A DNA stretch of 19,843 nucleotides from contig DASSJI010000131.1 of NCBI GenBank assembly GCA_035691285.1, forward strand, positions 1 to 19,843, given 5' to 3'. The notes beneath the pieces are model-generated. The model searched no databases. It saw only the letters and a list, made by a program, of their open reading frames with translations, and was not told the origin of the DNA. The position numbers and the translations under genes are program-made. Positions 6,643-15,348 of the stretch are shown here, piece after piece (the first letter of the stretch is position 1; each line of letters opens with the position of its first letter). This DNA is from DATFEN01 sp035691285 (lineage in GTDB: Bacteria; Acidobacteriota; Vicinamibacteria; Fen-336).

Positions 6643-7299
6643 ATGACAGAGGCGAAGGCCGTGCCGATCAAGGACCTGATCCTGGTCCCGAGCATCATCA
6701 CGCTGGCCGTCACGCTGCTGCGGCTCGTCGGCGAGCTGCGAGACTGGTCCCCGGCGCTGTTCGGCAAGCAGGCGGGCGGCGGCGGCACGCTCGTCGGCAT
6801 CTCGTGGCTGATCCCGGTCTTCGGGTTCTACTTCGGCTGGCGGCTCGCACGGATGGGCCATGCCGCGGCGAACGCAGGGAAGCTCGTGGGGTTCTCGATC
6901 CTCGCGGTCGCCGTCTTGATCGGGATCGGCGTCGGCGCCCAGGCCGTGAAGCTCAACCCGATCGTGACCCTGTTCGTCTTCTGCCTCGCCTCGCTCGCCG
7001 CCCTCGCGTTCGTCTTCCCCGTATGGCCGGCCTTCTCCCGGACCGCCGTGGCCTACGCCCTGGCGGCCCGCATCCCGGTGGCGATCGTCATGCTCGCGGC
7101 GATCCTCGGCAACTGGGGCACCCACTACGACGTCGCGCCTCCCGACGCGCCGCAGGTCGACGCCATGGCGCCGCTCGTCAAGTGGCTCCTGATCGGCCTC
7201 CTGCCGCAGATGACCATCTGGATCTTCACGACCGTGGCCGGCGGCGCGGTCTTCGCCGGGATCGCGTCCTTGATCGCCGGGCGGAGCCGGGCCAGCTAG
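6643..7299 (+). CDS. Multi-pass membrane protein, unknown function
   Basis: The protein has 218 residues with about six hydrophobic segments (near 11-29, 49-67, 81-99, 106-129, 140-157 and 181-213, the last possibly two helices). A GWRLARMG stretch follows the second helix, and the loop HYDVAPPDAPQVDAMAPLV (161-179) probably faces one side before the final helices. I do not recognise the family; similar small integral proteins are common in acidobacteria-like and Rokubacteria-like genomes. ATG 6643 has a purine-rich GGGGAGAGG just upstream. It follows the FabH-like gene by 16 bp, suggesting a shared transcript and perhaps a lipid-related role. It ends in a 4-bp convergent overlap with the Lhr helicase gene. 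Confidence 0.75.
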   Translation: MTEAKAVPIKDLILVPSIITLAVTLLRLVGELRDWSPALFGKQAGGGGTLVGISWLIPVFGFYFGWRLARMGHAAANAGKLVGFSILAVAVLIGIGVGAQAVKLNPIVTLFVFCLASLAALAFVFPVWPAFSRTAVAYALAARIPVAIVMLAAILGNWGTHYDVAPPDAPQVDAMAPLVKWLLIGLLPQMTIWIFTTVAGGAVFAGIASLIAGRSRAS

Positions 7300-10200
7300 G
7301 CCAGCACCCGGAAGCCGCCGCCGGCGGGAGCGAAGCCCGCGGCCGCGAGGTGCGGCGCGAGGGCGCTCTTCGCGAGGGGCAGGCCGTCGGCCACGGTCTC
7401 GCCGAAGAAGGTCCGCCCGCTCCGCCGCGCCCAGGACGCGAGAGCCGAGGCGGCGGCTCCCGCGACGCGCGAGCGGGCGGGCTCCTCGGCGGGCAGGAAC
7501 GTGCGCAGCTCCGCCTCGTTCCGGGATGAATAGAGCGCCAGAGCGCCGTCCACCAGCACCACGTGGGCGCCGGCCGCGCGCGCAAGACGCACGCTCCCGC
7601 CCTCGGGCCACGGCAGCGCGGCGCCGTAGGCGTTCGCGGGGTCCGTCGCGGCCAGCACCACCGCCTGCGACTCCGCGGGCGCTTCACGCAGGGCCCGGAG
7701 GCGCTCGAGGGCTCCGGGATGGGCGAACTGCGACCCGCCGAGGCCCGCCACGAAGTAGCCGCGCCGGATGCGGCCCGCGTCTTCGAGCGCCGCCAGGACC
7801 GGGTACACCGAGACAAAGCCGCCGGGGAGCGATTCTGCGGCCACCGCGTCCCGCGTCACGACGCCGTGGCGCGCCAGGAGCTGCTCGGCGCGTGCGGCGA
7901 GGCGCTCGGTCGGCGTCGCGTCCTTGACGGCCGGGAGCCGAGCCCAGCGACCGACCGCCGAGGCCGGCGCCTCGCGGCGGGAGCGGAACGGGCGGAGCCG
8001 CAGCCGGCGGCCGCGGTCGCGACGGGCGTGGGAGAAGAGGAAGGCGCGGAGCGCCGCCGGCGAGTCGTTCACCACCTGTGCGGACCACACGAGGTCCCAG
8101 AGTGCGTCGAGCACTTCGCGGAGGAGGCCTCCGGTCGCGGCGAAGAGGTCGGGGAAGAACGAGGCGCCGTGGCGATCGAGGTGAGCGCGTATCTTGTCGT
8201 GGAGCTCTCCCCTCGGAACCTCCGCGGGCGGCTCGAACAGGAGCGGCAGGTCCTCGGCAAGGAAGAGCGCAACGCGGCCGTCCCTATCACCCAGAGGAGA
8301 AATCCCGACCCACACGACCTCGCCGGCGGCACAGAGCGCGTCGAGGTCGGCCGGCCTGTAGCCGGGCAGGCGCGCCGGCAGCACCTCGCTCTCGAGAGCC
8401 GAGGCGGGGATCGCGTAGCCCTGGAGCGATTCGACCGCGTCCAGCAGCGCGTCCGGCCCCTCGCGAGGCGCCGCGGCCACGCCCTGCCAGTCGAGGAGCA
8501 GGCGCTGCAGCGCCGCGGGCTCCGCGGGCTCCACCTCCCGCCGCAACGCGGCGAGCGACCGGCGTCGGAGCGTCTGGAGCACCGTCGCGTCGCACCACTC
8601 GCGGCCCCTCCCGCCGGGCCGGAACTCGCCCTCGAGCACGCGGCCATTCCTCGCGAGGCGCTGGAGCGCGGCCCCGGCCATGCCCTCGCCGACGCCATAG
8701 CGGCGCGCCGCCTCCAGCGCCGCGAAGGGTCCGTGGGTGCGCGCGTAACGGGCCATCACGGCGCCCAGGGCGTCCTCCACCGGCTCGAGGAACGCCTGCG
8801 GCACCCCCAGGGGCGGCGCGATGCCGAGGGCGTCGCGCAGCTTGCCGATGTCCTCGAGGGCCACGAGCCGCTCCTCGCCCGCGACGAGGACGCGGCAGGC
8901 GCGGCGCTCGGCCTCGAGGGCGCGAACCCAGTCCCCGGCCGCGGCGGGCGGGTCGCAGCGCGCCGCGACCTCGGCGTCGCTCAGGTCGCCGACACGCAGG
9001 AGGAGATCGTGCAGGCGGTCGGCGTTTCGTGCCAGGGAGGCCGGTGCCAGGCCTTGCAGGAAGAGCTCGAGCTCTGAGAGGGCGGCAGGGTCGAGCAGCT
9101 CGCGCAGCTCGGCCTCGCCCAGCAGCTCGCGGAGCTGGCGCTGGTCCACGGCGAGCGCCATGGCCCTGCGCTCGGCGAGGGGCGCGTCCCCCTCGTACAT
9201 GTAGTTCGCGACGTAGCCGAACAGGAGCGCCGACGCGAACGGCGAGGGCGCCTCGGTGTCCACGGTGACGAGGCGGATCTCCCTCCGCTCGACGAGACGC
9301 AGCCGCTCGACGAGTGCCGGCACGTCGAAGACGTCCTGCAGGCACTCGCGGTAGGCCTCGAGGACGATCGGGAACGACGAGTATTGCGCGGCGACTTGCA
9401 GCAGGTCGTGGGCCCGCTTCCGCTGCATCCAGAGCGGCGCACGCTGCCCGGGCCGGCGCCTCGGCAGGAGCAGCGCCCGGGCGGCCGCCTCCCGGAAGTG
9501 CGCGGCGAACAGCGCGGTGCCGCCCAGCGTGCCGGCGACCAAGGCCTCCGCTTCGGTCGAGGCCGGCAGGAGCGCCGCGAGGTCCGGGGGGCGCTCGCGG
9601 TCGGGCAGGCGGATCACGATGCCGTCGTCGCTCCATTGCGTCTCGACCTCGGGCTCGCCCGCACGCTCGAGCTTCGATTCGATGGCGAGGGCCAGGGGTG
9701 CGTGGACGCGGCCACCGAGGGGCGAGAGCAGGAGCAGCCTCCAGTCCCCGATCTCGTCGCGCGTGCGCTCGAGCACCAGCGTGCGGTCGTCGGGCACGGC
9801 GCCGGTGGCCTGCTTCTGGTCCGCGAGATAGGCGAGGAGGTTGTCCGCGGCCTGCGCCTCGAGGGCATGGTCCCTGACGAGCCGGGCGCGCGCCTTGTCG
9901 CGGTCGGCGTGGAGCAGCTCGCGGGTCAGGCGGCCGATGGCGAGCCCCAGCTCCAGAGGACGGGCCACGCGGTCGCCCTTCCAGAACGGCATCCGCCCGG
10001 GCATGGCAGGGGCGGGCGTGACGTAGACCGCTTCCCGGGTGATCTCCGCGATGCGCCAGCTCGTCGCGCCGAGCACGAAGACGTCGCCCTCGCGGCTCTC
10101 GAAGACCATCTCCTCGTCCAGCTCGCCCACCCGGCGGCCGCCGCGCCGGCCGTCGCCGCCGTCGGCGAGGAACACGCCGAAGAGGCCGCGGTCGGGGATG

Positions 10201-11723
10201 GTGCCGGCGTTGGCGACGACCAGGCGCCGCACCCCTTCGCGCGGCCGCACGACGCCGCGCAGGCGGTCCCAGGTGAGACGCGGCCTCAGCTCCGCGAAGG
10301 CGTCCGAGGGATAGCGCCCCGACAGCATGTCGAGCACGCCCTCGAACTGCGCCCGCGGCAGCTTCGCGAAGGGCGCCGCGCGCCGGACGAGGGCGTACAG
10401 GTCGTCGACGCGGCGCTCCCCCATCGCGACCGCGCCGACGAGCTGCTGCGCGAGGACGTCGAGGGGGTTTTGCGGGATGCGGGTGGCCTCGACGGCCCCC
10501 TTGTCCATCGCCTGCGTGATCGCGGCGGTGGCGAGGAGGTCTCCCCGGTACTTCGGGAAGATCACGCCCCGGGAGGCGAGTCCCGCCCTGTGGCCGGCCC
10601 GGCCGATGCGTTGCATGCCGCTCGCGACCGACGGCGGCGTCTCGATCTGGATCACGAGGTCCACGGCTCCCATGTCGATGCCGAGCTCGAGGGACGAGGT
10701 CGCGACCATCGCGGGGAGACGCCCGGCCTTGAGCGCGTCCTCGATCGCAAGGCGCTCCTCGCGGGCGATCGAGCCGTGGTGCGCACGCACCAGCGGCTCG
10801 CCCGCCAGCTCGTTCAGGGCTCCCGCCAGGCGCTCGGCCAGGCGCCGGCTGTTCACGAACAGGATCGTGGAGCGGTGGGCGCGGATCAGCTCCAGCAGGC
10901 GCGGGTGGATGCGGGGCCAGATCGAGCGCCGCGGCACGCCGGCCTCGTCGCCGGGGAGCTCCTCCCCCGCCAGCGGCTCGCCGAGGCGGGACATGTCCTC
11001 GACGGGCACCTCGACCGTCAGCTCGAACGCCTTCTTCGCCCCGGCATCGACGATCGCGACCTTGCGACCGCCGCCCAGGAAGCGCGCCACCTCCTCGAGC
11101 GGCCGCTGCGTCGCCGACAGGCCGATGCGCTGGATGCGGCCGCGGGCCAGCTCCTCGAGACGCTCGAGGCTGAGCGCCAGGTGCGCGCCCCGCTTGGTGC
11201 CCACCATCACGTGGATCTCGTCCACGATCACCGCCTCGACCGAGGCCAGCATGTCGCGCGCGTTCGAGGTCAGGACCAGGAACAGCGACTCGGGCGTGGT
11301 GATCAGGACGTCGGGCGGCGCGCGCAGGGCCCGGGCGCGCTCGGCGGCCGGCGTGTCGCCCGTGCGGACGAAGACGCTCGGCGCGTGGAACGCCTCGCCG
11401 CGGCGCTCGGCCACGCGGGCGATGCCCGCGAGAGGCGTCCTGAGGTTGCGCTCGATGTCCACGGCCAGGGCCCGCAGCGGCGAGACGTAGACGACGCGGC
11501 AGCGGGCGCGCGGGGCAGGAACCTGCTCGAACATCAGCCGGTCGATCGCGCACAGGAAGGCGGCCAGCGTCTTGCCCGAGCCCGTCGGAGCGAAGAGGAG
11601 CGCCGAGCGGCCGGCGAGGATCCCGGCGAAGCCCAGGGACTGGACCCGGGTCGGCCCCGGGAAGGTCTCTGCGAACCAGGCGCGGACGGCGGGCCGGAAG
11701 CCCTGAGGCAGCCCGGTCGTCAT
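7296..11723 (-). CDS. lhr: Lhr-family ATP-dependent DNA helicase, full length
   Basis: This 1475-residue superfamily 2 helicase is about the size of E. coli Lhr. The helicase core shows APTGSGKT (45-52, Walker A), VSPLRALAVD (80-89), TTPESL (142-147), DEIH (168-171), GLSATQ (201-206), the Lhr-typical HHGSIAREER (315-324), SSLELGIDMGAVDLVI (343-358) and QRIGRAGHR (371-379). A winged-helix and DEAD/H-associated region follows. The remaining C-terminal half is the large Lhr-CTD-like region seen in the extended bacterial proteins. Lhr acts as a 3'-5' translocase in DNA repair. The open frame extends 30 codons upstream, but ATG 11723 (MTTGLPQGFRP) matches the expected beginning; longer starts would run into the divergent peptidase gene. 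The start lies inside a palindrome shared with that gene. Confidence 0.93.
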   Translation of the reverse strand: MTTGLPQGFRPAVRAWFAETFPGPTRVQSLGFAGILAGRSALLFAPTGSGKTLAAFLCAIDRLMFEQVPAPRARCRVVYVSPLRALAVDIERNLRTPLAGIARVAERRGEAFHAPSVFVRTGDTPAAERARALRAPPDVLITTPESLFLVLTSNARDMLASVEAVIVDEIHVMVGTKRGAHLALSLERLEELARGRIQRIGLSATQRPLEEVARFLGGGRKVAIVDAGAKKAFELTVEVPVEDMSRLGEPLAGEELPGDEAGVPRRSIWPRIHPRLLELIRAHRSTILFVNSRRLAERLAGALNELAGEPLVRAHHGSIAREERLAIEDALKAGRLPAMVATSSLELGIDMGAVDLVIQIETPPSVASGMQRIGRAGHRAGLASRGVIFPKYRGDLLATAAITQAMDKGAVEATRIPQNPLDVLAQQLVGAVAMGERRVDDLYALVRRAAPFAKLPRAQFEGVLDMLSGRYPSDAFAELRPRLTWDRLRGVVRPREGVRRLVVANAGTIPDRGLFGVFLADGGDGRRGGRRVGELDEEMVFESREGDVFVLGATSWRIAEITREAVYVTPAPAMPGRMPFWKGDRVARPLELGLAIGRLTRELLHADRDKARARLVRDHALEAQAADNLLAYLADQKQATGAVPDDRTLVLERTRDEIGDWRLLLLSPLGGRVHAPLALAIESKLERAGEPEVETQWSDDGIVIRLPDRERPPDLAALLPASTEAEALVAGTLGGTALFAAHFREAAARALLLPRRRPGQRAPLWMQRKRAHDLLQVAAQYSSFPIVLEAYRECLQDVFDVPALVERLRLVERREIRLVTVDTEAPSPFASALLFGYVANYMYEGDAPLAERRAMALAVDQRQLRELLGEAELRELLDPAALSELELFLQGLAPASLARNADRLHDLLLRVGDLSDAEVAARCDPPAAAGDWVRALEAERRACRVLVAGEERLVALEDIGKLRDALGIAPPLGVPQAFLEPVEDALGAVMARYARTHGPFAALEAARRYGVGEGMAGAALQRLARNGRVLEGEFRPGGRGREWCDATVLQTLRRRSLAALRREVEPAEPAALQRLLLDWQGVAAAPREGPDALLDAVESLQGYAIPASALESEVLPARLPGYRPADLDALCAAGEVVWVGISPLGDRDGRVALFLAEDLPLLFEPPAEVPRGELHDKIRAHLDRHGASFFPDLFAATGGLLREVLDALWDLVWSAQVVNDSPAALRAFLFSHARRDRGRRLRLRPFRSRREAPASAVGRWARLPAVKDATPTERLAARAEQLLARHGVVTRDAVAAESLPGGFVSVYPVLAALEDAGRIRRGYFVAGLGGSQFAHPGALERLRALREAPAESQAVVLAATDPANAYGAALPWPEGGSVRLARAAGAHVVLVDGALALYSSRNEAELRTFLPAEEPARSRVAGAAASALASWARRSGRTFFGETVADGLPLAKSALAPHLAAAGFAPAGGGFRVLA

Positions 11724-11748
11724 GGGCCGCCTATCATAGCGGCCCATG
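11721..11748. promoter_or_regulatory. Divergent promoter palindrome containing both start codons
   Basis: CATGGGCCGC (11721-11730) and GCGGCCCATG (11739-11748) are perfect 10-bp inverted arms around CTATCATA. The left arm contains the lhr ATG and the right arm the peptidase ATG. The 8-nt centre reads TATCAT one way and TATGAT the other, each a plausible -10 box about 6-9 nt from its start codon. Both transcripts would then be essentially leaderless. Confidence 0.5.
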
Positions 11749-14247
11749 TGGCCCGCCCTGGTCCTTTCCCTCGCCGGCGCGCTCTCGCCCTCGGAGCTGC
11801 TCGGCAAGCGCATCGGCGACGACCGCGTGCTCGCCGACTGGAACGAGGCCGTGCGCTACCTCGAGGCCCTGGACGCCGCCTCCGACCGCGTGCGCGTGGA
11901 GCGCGTGGGCCGCACGACCGAGGGCCGGCCGTTCCTGGTCGTCACGATCACGAGCCCGGAGAACTTCGCCCGGCTCGAGGCGATCCGCCGGGACAACCTG
12001 CGCCTCTACGACCCGCGCGGCCTCCCGCAGGCCGAGGTCGAGGAGGTCCTGGACCGGGGTCGGACCATCGTGGCGCTCCACCACGGCATCCACGCGACAG
12101 AGGTGGCGGCCAGCCAGACGGCGCTGGAGACGGCCCATTGGCTCGCGACGGCCGAGGACGAGGCGACCCGCGCCATCCTCCGCGAGAGCGTGATCCTCAT
12201 GCTGCCGTCCCACAACCCGGACGGCATGCAGCTCGTGAGCGAGTGGTACGCGCGCACCCTCGGCACGCCGTTCGAGGGGGAGGAGCCGCCGTTCCTCTAC
12301 CACCACTACACGGGCCACGACAACAACCGCGACTGGTACATGTTCACGCAGGACGAGAGCCGGCTCACCGTCGAGCACGTCTACGACCGCTGGCGCCCGC
12401 AGATCGTCCACGACCTGCACCAGATGAGCTCCAAGGCGGCGCGCATCTTCCTGCCACCCTACGTCGACCCCTGGGAGCCCAACGTGGACCCGGCGCTCGT
12501 CGGCGCTACGAACGCCCTGGGCATGCACGTGGCCGCGGCCCTGCTGAGCCAGGGCAGGACCGGCGTCGTGACACAGGCCATCTACGACGCCTGGTCTCCG
12601 AGCCGGGCGTATCCCTTCAGCCACGGCGGCATCCGCCTGCTCTCCGAGTGCGCGTCGGCGAAGCTCGCCACGCCGATCGAGATGCCCCTCCAGAGCCTCC
12701 AGTCCGGCATCGGCTACGACCCGCGGCGCGCCTCTTGGAACTTCCCGGCCCCCTGGCCCGGCGGGCGCTGGCGCGTGCGCGACATCATGGATTACCAGCT
12801 CGCGGCCACGCGGGCCGTCCTGGAGCACGCGGCCGGGCACCGCGGCTTCTGGCTGCGGAACTTCCTGGAGGTGAACCGGCGTGCGGTCGCGCGCCGCGAC
12901 CCTTACGCGTTCGTGATCCCCGCCGAGGCCCGCGACCCCTACGCGGCCGCCAAGCTCCTCGACGTGCTGCGCCGGGGCGGCGTCGAGCTGCACCGCGCGG
13001 CCGCGGGCTTCTCCGCCGCCGGGCGCGACTTCGCGGCGGGCTCCTGGGTCGTGAGCCTGCAGCAGCCCGCCAGCGCCTTCGCCAAGATGCTGCTCGAGAC
13101 GCAGCGCTACCCGGAGCTCAGGCCGCATCCCAGGGCGCCGATGCAGAAGCCGTACGACGCGACGGCCCACACGCTGCCGCTGCTGCTGGGCGTGCCGGCG
13201 ATCCCGGTGAGCGAGCCCTTCGAGGCGTCCCTCGAGCGCGTCGCCGAGCCGAGGGTCGCCGGCGGGCGCGTCGAGGGCCGTGGCCGGGCCTTCGCGATCG
13301 GCCACGGCACGGGCGAGCTCGTCGCCGCCGTGCGCCTGCTGCGGGAGGGCGTGGCGCTGCGCTGGGCGCAGAGCGCCTTCACGGACCGCGGCGCGGCGTT
13401 CCCGGCCGGGACGCTCCTCGTTCCCGCGAGCGCCCGCGAGCGCCTCGCGGCCCTGGCGCGCGAAACGGGCCTTCGGGCCCGGGCCGTGGACGCGGCGCCC
13501 AGGGCGCTGCGCCTGCGGCTGCCGCGTGTCGGGCTCTACCGGTCCTACGGGCCCTCGATGGACGAGGGCTGGACACGCTACGTGCTCGAGCGCGACCTGG
13601 CGCTGCCCTACACGACGCTCGGCAGCGCTGACATCAGCGACGATCTCGAGAAGCGCTACGACGCGATCGTCCTGCCCGACGAGCCGCCGCGGACCATCGT
13701 CGAGGGCCGCGCCCCGGGCACGCTGCCGGAGGAGTTCACGGGCGGGATCGGCGAGGATGGCGTCCGGGCGCTGCGCGGCTTCGTCGAGCGGGGCGGGACG
13801 CTGGTCGCGCTCAACAACGCCTCGCTCCTGCCCGTCGAGGACTTCGATCTCGGGGTCGAGAACGCGCTGCCGAAGCCGGGAGAAGGCGAAGAACCCACTG
13901 TGCTGGCGCCCGGCTCGATCCTGCGCGCCGCGGTCGCCCGGCCGGAGCATCCCCTCGCTCACGGCCTCGACGGGAGCTCGATCGTGTGGTTCGAGGACAG
14001 CCCCGCGTTCGAGGCGACGCGCGGCACGGCGATCCTGCGCTACGACGAAGAGGCGCCGCTGCTCTCGGGCTACCTGGCGGGCGGCGAGCGCCTGCGCGGC
14101 CTCTCGCCCCTCGTCGAGGCGCCCCTCGGCCGCGGGCGCGTGGTGCTGTTCGGCTTCCGGCCGCAGTACCGCGCCCAGAGCTGGGCGACCTACGTGCTCT
14201 TCCTGAACGCGCTGCTCCTCGCCGGCGCGACCCCCGGAGGGCTATAG
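11746..14247 (+). CDS. Secreted M14-family zinc carboxypeptidase
   Basis: The protein has 833 residues. The short N-terminal hydrophobic stretch (ALVLSLAGALS, 4-14) looks like a minimal signal peptide lacking the usual basic residues. The M14 domain begins at about 18 and contains the zinc motif HATE (H116 and E119) in LHHGIHATEVAAS, SHNPDGM (155-161), the NNRDW segment (193-197) equivalent to the substrate-binding Asn-Arg pair, and the third ligand region IVHDLHQM (H222 or H225). A long C-terminal part (about 390-833) has a Rossmann-like section with YRSYGPSMDEGWTRYVLE and a closing GRVVLFGFRPQYRAQSW, typical of the large bacterial M14 proteins. It probably trims peptides in the periplasm or outside the cell. 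ATG 11746 lies 22 bp from the divergent lhr start. Confidence 0.88.
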   Translation: MWPALVLSLAGALSPSELLGKRIGDDRVLADWNEAVRYLEALDAASDRVRVERVGRTTEGRPFLVVTITSPENFARLEAIRRDNLRLYDPRGLPQAEVEEVLDRGRTIVALHHGIHATEVAASQTALETAHWLATAEDEATRAILRESVILMLPSHNPDGMQLVSEWYARTLGTPFEGEEPPFLYHHYTGHDNNRDWYMFTQDESRLTVEHVYDRWRPQIVHDLHQMSSKAARIFLPPYVDPWEPNVDPALVGATNALGMHVAAALLSQGRTGVVTQAIYDAWSPSRAYPFSHGGIRLLSECASAKLATPIEMPLQSLQSGIGYDPRRASWNFPAPWPGGRWRVRDIMDYQLAATRAVLEHAAGHRGFWLRNFLEVNRRAVARRDPYAFVIPAEARDPYAAAKLLDVLRRGGVELHRAAAGFSAAGRDFAAGSWVVSLQQPASAFAKMLLETQRYPELRPHPRAPMQKPYDATAHTLPLLLGVPAIPVSEPFEASLERVAEPRVAGGRVEGRGRAFAIGHGTGELVAAVRLLREGVALRWAQSAFTDRGAAFPAGTLLVPASARERLAALARETGLRARAVDAAPRALRLRLPRVGLYRSYGPSMDEGWTRYVLERDLALPYTTLGSADISDDLEKRYDAIVLPDEPPRTIVEGRAPGTLPEEFTGGIGEDGVRALRGFVERGGTLVALNNASLLPVEDFDLGVENALPKPGEGEEPTVLAPGSILRAAVARPEHPLAHGLDGSSIVWFEDSPAFEATRGTAILRYDEEAPLLSGYLAGGERLRGLSPLVEAPLGRGRVVLFGFRPQYRAQSWATYVLFLNALLLAGATPGGL

Positions 14248-14265
14248 TCTCCACGACCCACCCGC

Positions 14266-14991
14266 ATGCGGACGACGACACTCGATCCCTCCAGCATCGC
14301 GCGGACCGTGGAGCTGCTGCGGCAGCGGATCGAGGCCCGCTTCCCCGAGGCCGGCCTCGGGCGCGTCGCCGGGAAGCTGGCCGTCGTCGCGCGCAAGGCG
14401 CAGGAGACGTCCGAGTGGATCGACCGCCCCATCCTCGGCCTGCGCATCGCCGTGGGCGCGCTCATCGTGCTGATCGTCCTGGGGCTGGGCGTCACGGTGT
14501 CGTCGCTGCGGGCGCCGGCCCAGGCCTTGGAGCTGGGGCAGTTCATCCAGGTCCTCGAGGCGGGGATCAACGACGTCGTGCTGATCGGCGCGGCCGTGTT
14601 CTTCCTCGCGACGCTCGAGACGCGCATCAAGCGGCGCCGGGCGCTCCAGGCGATCCACGAGCTGCGCGCGATCGCACACATCGTGGACATGCACCAGCTC
14701 ACCAAGGATCCCGAGTGGGTGTTGACGCGGGGCCAGTCCACCGGCGTCGTCGAGCGCCGCGACATGACGGCGTTCGAGCTGTCGCGGTATCTCGACTACT
14801 GCAGCGAGATGCTGGCCCTGACCGGCAAGATCGCCGCGGTGTACATCCAGCGTTTCGAGGACGGCGTCGCGCTGCAGGCGGTGAACGAAGTGGAGGACCT
14901 CACCACCGGCCTCTCGCGGAAGATCTGGCAAAAGCTGATGGTGCTCTACGCCCTCGAGGAGCGGCGCGTGCCGCGCGGCGCAGGCGCCTGA
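14266..14991 (+). CDS. Two-TM membrane protein with cytoplasmic helical domain
   Basis: The protein has 241 residues. An amphipathic N-terminal helix with SEWIDRPILGLRI (49-61) leads into a first membrane segment (58-80). A short loop (QALELGQFIQVLEAG) and a second membrane segment (about 101-117) follow. The C-terminal half is charged and helical (RAIAHIVDMHQLTKDPEWVL, FELSRYLDYCSEMLALTGKIAAVY, NEVEDLTTGLSRKIWQKL). I recognise it only as a conserved protein of unknown function. It follows the M14 peptidase by 18 bp. A TATAGT hexamer at 14243-14248, overlapping the peptidase stop codon, could give it its own promoter about 17 bp before ATG 14266. Confidence 0.75.
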   Translation: MRTTTLDPSSIARTVELLRQRIEARFPEAGLGRVAGKLAVVARKAQETSEWIDRPILGLRIAVGALIVLIVLGLGVTVSSLRAPAQALELGQFIQVLEAGINDVVLIGAAVFFLATLETRIKRRRALQAIHELRAIAHIVDMHQLTKDPEWVLTRGQSTGVVERRDMTAFELSRYLDYCSEMLALTGKIAAVYIQRFEDGVALQAVNEVEDLTTGLSRKIWQKLMVLYALEERRVPRGAGA

Positions 14992-15021
14992 GGCTCCGGA
15001 ATCCGGGGGACTACGACGAGT

Positions 15022-15050
15022 TTGACCGCCTCCAGAGCGTTCGATAGACT
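15022..15050 (+). promoter_or_regulatory. Sigma-70-type promoter for tRNA-Gln
   Basis: TTGACC at 15022-15027 and TAGACT at 15045-15050 are separated by exactly 17 bp. The predicted start near 15057 is about 10 nt before the mature tRNA. This is the best-matching -35/-10 pair noticed in the window. Confidence 0.65.
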
Positions 15051-15066
15051 CGTTCGCCCGTCCTGC

Positions 15067-15140
15067 TGGGAGGTCGTCCAACGGTAGGACACATGGCTCT
15101 GGACCATGGTATCGGGGTTCGAATCCCTGCCTCCCAGCCA
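15067..15140 (+). tRNA. tRNA-Gln, anticodon CTG, CCA encoded
   Basis: The gene is 74 nt including a genomic CCA (15138-15140). The acceptor stem pairs TGGGAGG (15067-15073) with CCTCCCA (15130-15136), with discriminator G at 15137. The anticodon stem CATGG/CCATG encloses loop CTCTGGA with anticodon CTG at 15099-15101. The T loop TTCGAAT lies in a five-pair T stem. This decodes CAG. Sequence past the CCA is accessory in character, and a tRNA 3' end is a common integration site, though no downstream copy of the tRNA end was found in the window. Confidence 0.95.
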
Positions 15141-15348
15141 AATCTGCACAAGAGCTTAACGGAACGAGCGGCGGGGAGCAGGGCCTCCGGGGTAACACCG
15201 GAGTAACAGTGGTGCTGAGGTTGGTCTTGGGGATCACCGCACTGCCATCGTCTCCAACCCGACGCCGAAGCCCCCGCGGAGCACCCGCTCGCCATCGCCC
15301 GCGCGCCGGGCTTGGCGCGGATCCTCTACGTGCGCTTGACCCTTGATC
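15141..15348. other. Gene-free stretch after the tRNA
   Basis: No credible coding sequence was found here. Open frames on the minus strand across this stretch run into the antisense of the tRNA and are not proteins. The only structure seen is the short inverted repeat at 15185-15203. Confidence 0.6.
15185..15203. repeat. 6-bp inverted repeat 45 nt past tRNA-Gln
   Basis: CTCCGG (15185-15190) and CCGGAG (15198-15203) flank GGTAACA, giving a perfect 6-bp stem and 7-nt loop. The loop motif GTAACA recurs right after the stem, at 15204-15208 in the form GTAAC overlapping its last G. There is no U tract. It could be a weak tRNA terminator or half of a recombinase site. Confidence 0.3.

Noticed and set aside
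8287..11553. 1088-codon minus-strand frame and the 9384-13631 plus-strand frame
   Set aside because: Both are Arg/Pro/Gly-rich shadows of the lhr and M14 genes with no domain resemblance; long open frames are expected at this GC content.
14946..15295. Minus-strand frames across the tRNA with peptides such as AGRQGFEPRYHGPEPC
   Set aside because: These are the well-known spurious translations of the antisense of a tRNA gene, not proteins.
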